Shown: positions 61,971 to 64,000 of the stretch, piece after piece
Layout of the letters: every line of letters starts with the position of its first letter
Position numbering within the stretch: position 1 is the first letter of the stretch
The notes under the pieces: generated by a model
Seen by the model: the letters and a program-made list of their open reading frames with translations, nothing else
What the model was told of the DNA's origin: nothing
Databases searched by the model: none
Assembly: GCF_008933165.1 (NCBI RefSeq)
Contig: NZ_WBVQ01000001.1
Coordinates: forward strand, 1,426,001-1,490,000
Length of the DNA: 64,000 nt
Direction: 5' to 3'
Origin: Phaeocystidibacter marisrubri
Lineage (GTDB): Bacteria; Bacteroidota; Bacteroidia; Flavobacteriales; Schleiferiaceae
Program-made: the position numbers and the translations under genes

Positions 61971-62612
61971 ATGAAAAGACTCCTCCAAGTACTATTTCTA
62001 CTTACTTTGACCCATTGCGGACAGCAACAAAAACCCGACAAGGAAACTTCGGACAAATTGGATGATGTAATACGGGAAGGAGATCCATCAATGGAACAAC
62101 CACCTCCTTCTATTGAGTACTCAATTGATGACCTGAAATTCATTTTTTCTAACTTGACAGACCCATATGACCTTGGACTCTATCAACGTTTTGAAGCAAA
62201 GCTAGCAGATAGTAGCCAAGTGACGATTCAATCAAGAACTCTTGAGCTAGAAGGACAAAACTTTGAACTCACCCCAGATTATGTCTTCATAACAGATTCG
62301 GCATCATTCTATTTGATTACCGCTAACAACCGACCAGAACCGAACTACTTCTACATTCTAAAACGAACCGGACAGAAGGTTGAACTCGTTGGACAAACCG
62401 AGCCATTGACAAAAGAGATTTTCGGTGATGTAGATAATGACGGATACCTCGAAATTGGCGGATTCAACACACACTGTCAAATAGCAACTAAAGAGGACCT
62501 TAAAGACCCCGATTTCTGTTTAGACCACTTCAGAGTGTTTGAGATAAATAATGGAATTAACCGAGACGAAGAAACAGAAGAAAAAGAAAGAAATAACGTA
62601 CGCCAACAATGA
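61971..62612 (+). CDS. Lipoprotein of unknown function
   Basis: 213 aa from the ATG at 61971 (MKRLLQVLFLLTLTHCGQQ, lipid Cys16); another ATG at 61956 adds five residues. A Glu/Asp/Pro linker (35 residues) leads to a beta-rich domain (residues 55-190) containing a GDVDNDGYLEIGGF segment that looks like an FG-GAP/Ca-binding loop. The last 30 residues are highly charged. I recognise no family. It precedes the DUF3144 gene by 32 bp; the spacer begins with AACGTACGCCAACAATG, which resembles cassette borders I have seen in other Bacteroidota. Confidence 0.7.
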   Translation: MKRLLQVLFLLTLTHCGQQQKPDKETSDKLDDVIREGDPSMEQPPPSIEYSIDDLKFIFSNLTDPYDLGLYQRFEAKLADSSQVTIQSRTLELEGQNFELTPDYVFITDSASFYLITANNRPEPNYFYILKRTGQKVELVGQTEPLTKEIFGDVDNDGYLEIGGFNTHCQIATKEDLKDPDFCLDHFRVFEINNGINRDEETEEKERNNVRQQ

Positions 62613-62644
62613 CCGACTTATAGATATTTTAAAACATCATTAAA

Positions 62645-62944
62645 ATGAGTCAGAAATTACGAAACGGAGAACTTGACGATAACTTCTTTAACCGCGTGGA
62701 TGACCACATCAATCTATCAAACGAGCAGTTAAAATATGAAACACGAGGCAGGGTCAGTGCTTCAATGATGTATAGCGTTGCTAGATATAATGCTTGGGTT
62801 AGCGCTTGCGGATGGAGTAATGCGGAGGAAATGAAGTCAGCGAAAGAAGAGACGTTGCAGTACTTTGTAGACGAATACAGAAAAATGCTCAACGAAAACT
62901 TGGATGATTATATTGAGAATTTCGAATCTTACATGAAGTATTAG
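62645..62944 (+). CDS. DUF3144 family protein
   Basis: 99 aa. The DUF3144 pattern is FFNRVDDHINLSNEQ, RVSASMMYSVARYNAWV and YFVDEYRKMLNENLDDYIE. It is a small, helical, cytosolic protein common in Proteobacteria and Bacteroidota; the function is unknown. The last third is strongly acidic. The gene stands in the accessory end of the window with loosely packed neighbours. Confidence 0.87.
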   Translation: MSQKLRNGELDDNFFNRVDDHINLSNEQLKYETRGRVSASMMYSVARYNAWVSACGWSNAEEMKSAKEETLQYFVDEYRKMLNENLDDYIENFESYMKY

Positions 62945-62982
62945 ACTACAATGCGCGAGAAGAGCTTGGAGCGAAGTACTAT

Positions 62983-63222
62983 GTGAGCGATGTCGATGAA
63001 AACAGAAACTTCCAACAGATAAATGAAAGCCTAGACTCGATCAAACCGCCAAATCCAAAACTATCCTTTCTCAGTTCTCATCTCACACCTCTCACCTCTT
63101 CCTTCAATGCAGACTCACGAGAGCACAAAAAGATGGCGTTCGAACGTGGTGATCAGGGCAGCATTAATGTAGCTCATGAGCTATATGATATGGCAATGAA
63201 AGGATCTCAACTTAAAATTTGA
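62983..63222 (+). pseudogene. Probable C-terminal remnant of an unknown protein
   Basis: A 79-codon frame (MSDVDENRNFQQINESLDSI...). The same frame is open upstream to about 62940 and reads EVLDYNAREELGAKYYV, so the ATG at 62983 may not be a true start. The C-terminal HELYDMAMKG looks protein-like. There is no complete domain. It overlaps the end of the convergent XRE gene by 11 bp. It may be the tail of a gene broken by recombination; a short real protein is the alternative. Confidence 0.35.
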
Positions 63223-63427
63223 CAAGGCTTGGCAATGAGACCTCCAAAGCCTCAGAAACCTCCAAAAGAGAATAAAGAGTAGGATTTACCTTTCCATTCT
63301 CTAATTTCTCCACGGCTTGCCTGTCTTTATTGCAAGCCCTAGCAAGGTCAGATTGACTCCACCCCTTCTTGGTTCTTAGCTCGACAATACGCTGACCGAT
63401 TTTCTTTTTAAGCTCTTCTTTAGTCAC
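63212..63427 (-). CDS. XRE-family helix-turn-helix regulator
   Basis: 71 aa, one HTH_3 domain: KIGQRIVELRTKKGWSQSDL, ARACNKDRQAVEKLENGKVN and PTLYSLLEVSEALEVSL. Single-domain XRE proteins often repress their own promoter and a divergent toxin gene. Here the divergent gene 95 bp away is SymE-like. In the gap GACAA-TC-TTGTC forms a small dyad and GTCAT occurs three times (63438, 63460, 63502). Confidence 0.9.
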   Translation of the reverse strand: MTKEELKKKIGQRIVELRTKKGWSQSDLARACNKDRQAVEKLENGKVNPTLYSLLEVSEALEVSLPSLVKF

Positions 63428-63429
63428 AA

Positions 63430-63522
63430 CATAAATGTCATCTTATTATACGACAATCTTGTCATACTAAAGTTTGACAGATCGATTTCTTTTTATAGAT
63501 TCGTCATGTAACTATATAACAA
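63430..63522. promoter_or_regulatory. Shared XRE/SymE-like control region
   Basis: The dyad GACAA/TTGTC lies at 63452-63464, and GTCAT repeats occur at 63438, 63460 and 63502, with TTTGACAG at 63473. The spacing suggests an operator for the XRE protein. Positions are read by eye. Confidence 0.4.
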
Positions 63523-63708
63523 ATGAACCGATACAGAAAATTGAAAATACACAGTAAATATCGCCCCAGAAGATTGCACAATTCAACTGTGCCTCAAATT
63601 AGACTTGAAGGAAGATGGTTGGAAGAGTTGGGATTCATAGAAGGGCAACAAGTCCAAATCGAACAGCAGTACAATAAGCTGACGATAACACTTCTTAAAA
63701 ACAAATGA
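63523..63708 (+). CDS. SymE-like small protein (toxin of type I system family)
   Basis: 61 aa. The pattern RKLKIHSKYRPRR, PQIRLEGRWLEELGF, EGQQVQIEQQYNKLTITLL matches the SymE family: an AbrB-like swapped-hairpin fold with a basic N-terminus. E. coli SymE is an SOS-induced toxin that condenses the nucleoid and is controlled by the antisense RNA SymR. I see no clear antisense promoter here, and the neighbouring XRE gene may take that role. Confidence 0.82.
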   Translation: MNRYRKLKIHSKYRPRRLHNSTVPQIRLEGRWLEELGFIEGQQVQIEQQYNKLTITLLKNK

Positions 63709-63901
63709 CTTCGCCTTACAAGAAGTACACGTAAAAAAGGGATTCAGCGAACAAATGACTTGAAGCACCAAATAGCCCGTCATATCAATACTTTATCCTA
63801 CATTTCACTATTAGAGCACTAGGCTATGGCTACAGTCCGCGTGAGATAAATCGCTACTGATTAGAACTTTAGCACCAAGCATAACTAAACTGCAAGCGGG
63901 A
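63709..63901. other. Spacer without recognised features
   Basis: About 190 bp. No coding frame, RNA or terminator is visible. It ends with CTGCAAGCGGGA just before the last gene. Confidence 0.5.
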
Positions 63902-64000
63902 ATGAAAATGATCAATCCATTACTGACTCTTTGTTTACTAACAATTTCGTTAAGTTGTAATTCTGGTAAAACGGATAATGACTCTTCAAATCTTGAAATG
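63902..64000 (+). CDS. Lipoprotein, N-terminal part only
   Basis: 33 codons to the window edge: MKMINPLLTLCLLTISLSCN, then SGKTDNDSSNLEM. The lipobox ISLSC puts the lipid Cys at residue 19, and a Ser/Asn/Asp-rich linker follows. The function cannot be read. Confidence 0.65.
   Translation, partial: MKMINPLLTLCLLTISLSCNSGKTDNDSSNLEM

Overview
The window looks like a chromosomal segment of a marine-type member of the Bacteroidota, most likely Flavobacteriales. The signs are the many TAnnTTTG-type -7 promoter boxes (for example 15844, 29960, 34907, 37624, 53127), starts with little Shine-Dalgarno signal, secreted proteins with gliding/T9SS-style C-terminal domains, a PorE-like OmpA protein, a TonB receptor with an N-terminal carboxypeptidase-regulatory-like domain, DUF2911 and TIGR01777 proteins, and a class I HMG-CoA reductase. 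This is inference from gene content; no marker such as 16S rRNA is present.

Layout. 1-5.2 kb: the start of a large secreted HYR-like protein, a LytTR response regulator with its TPR histidine kinase, and a divergent YaiO-like TPR/beta-barrel protein. 5.3-8.5 kb: an alpha/beta hydrolase, an HxlR regulator, and two redox lipoproteins (a CxxC DsbA-like protein and MsrB). 8.5-11.7 kb: a leftward four-gene lipid/isoprenoid operon (CDP-alcohol phosphatidyltransferase, CdsA, HMG-CoA reductase, phytol/dolichol-kinase-like protein). 11.7-13.7 kb: gene-poor DNA with two identical tRNA-Val genes and repeated debris. 13.7-18.3 kb: a fused E1 alpha/beta 2-oxoacid dehydrogenase, then a 2OG-Fe oxygenase, trmD and rplS. 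18.3-25.6 kb: PorE-like and AsmA-like envelope proteins, a dicarboxylate/amino-acid symporter, and aroC. 25.8-29.9 kb: a histidine-degradation operon (hutI, a universal stress protein, hutG-like, ftcD). 30-37.5 kb: AlkB-like monooxygenase, fabH, htpG, a lipoprotein, a DUF2911/TPR protein and a MarR regulator.

37.7-46.5 kb: a TonB receptor, then a rightward operon of six genes with mostly 4-bp overlaps. It encodes a soluble cyclic-nucleotide-domain histidine kinase, a receiver domain fused to a thioredoxin-reductase-like flavoprotein, a bestrophin-like channel, EgtB, EgtD and a DUF427 protein. I regard this as the most interesting system here: it appears to join signalling and redox sensing to ergothioneine-type thiol-histidine synthesis.

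46.5-58.4 kb: a TIGR01777 epimerase-like protein, a membrane protein and GbsR-like regulator sharing an 18-bp operator, two tRNA-Asp genes, a DUF58 protein, an FtsX-type permease, NamZ (DUF1343), two tandem secreted paralogs, a TrmH-type methyltransferase, trxA and a CPA2 antiporter. 58.4-64 kb is accessory: composite palindrome/heptamer/nonamer repeats bracketing a SMUG2-like DNA glycosylase, then DUF6794, lipoprotein, DUF3144, XRE and SymE-like genes, and a lipoprotein cut by the window end.

Shared regulatory themes can be read directly. TGTCA/TGACA half-site clusters lie upstream of htpG and of the antiporter. Direct CGAATTCAT/TCGCGAAT repeats separate the MarR gene from the TonB receptor. 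Factor-independent terminators are common and are listed individually.
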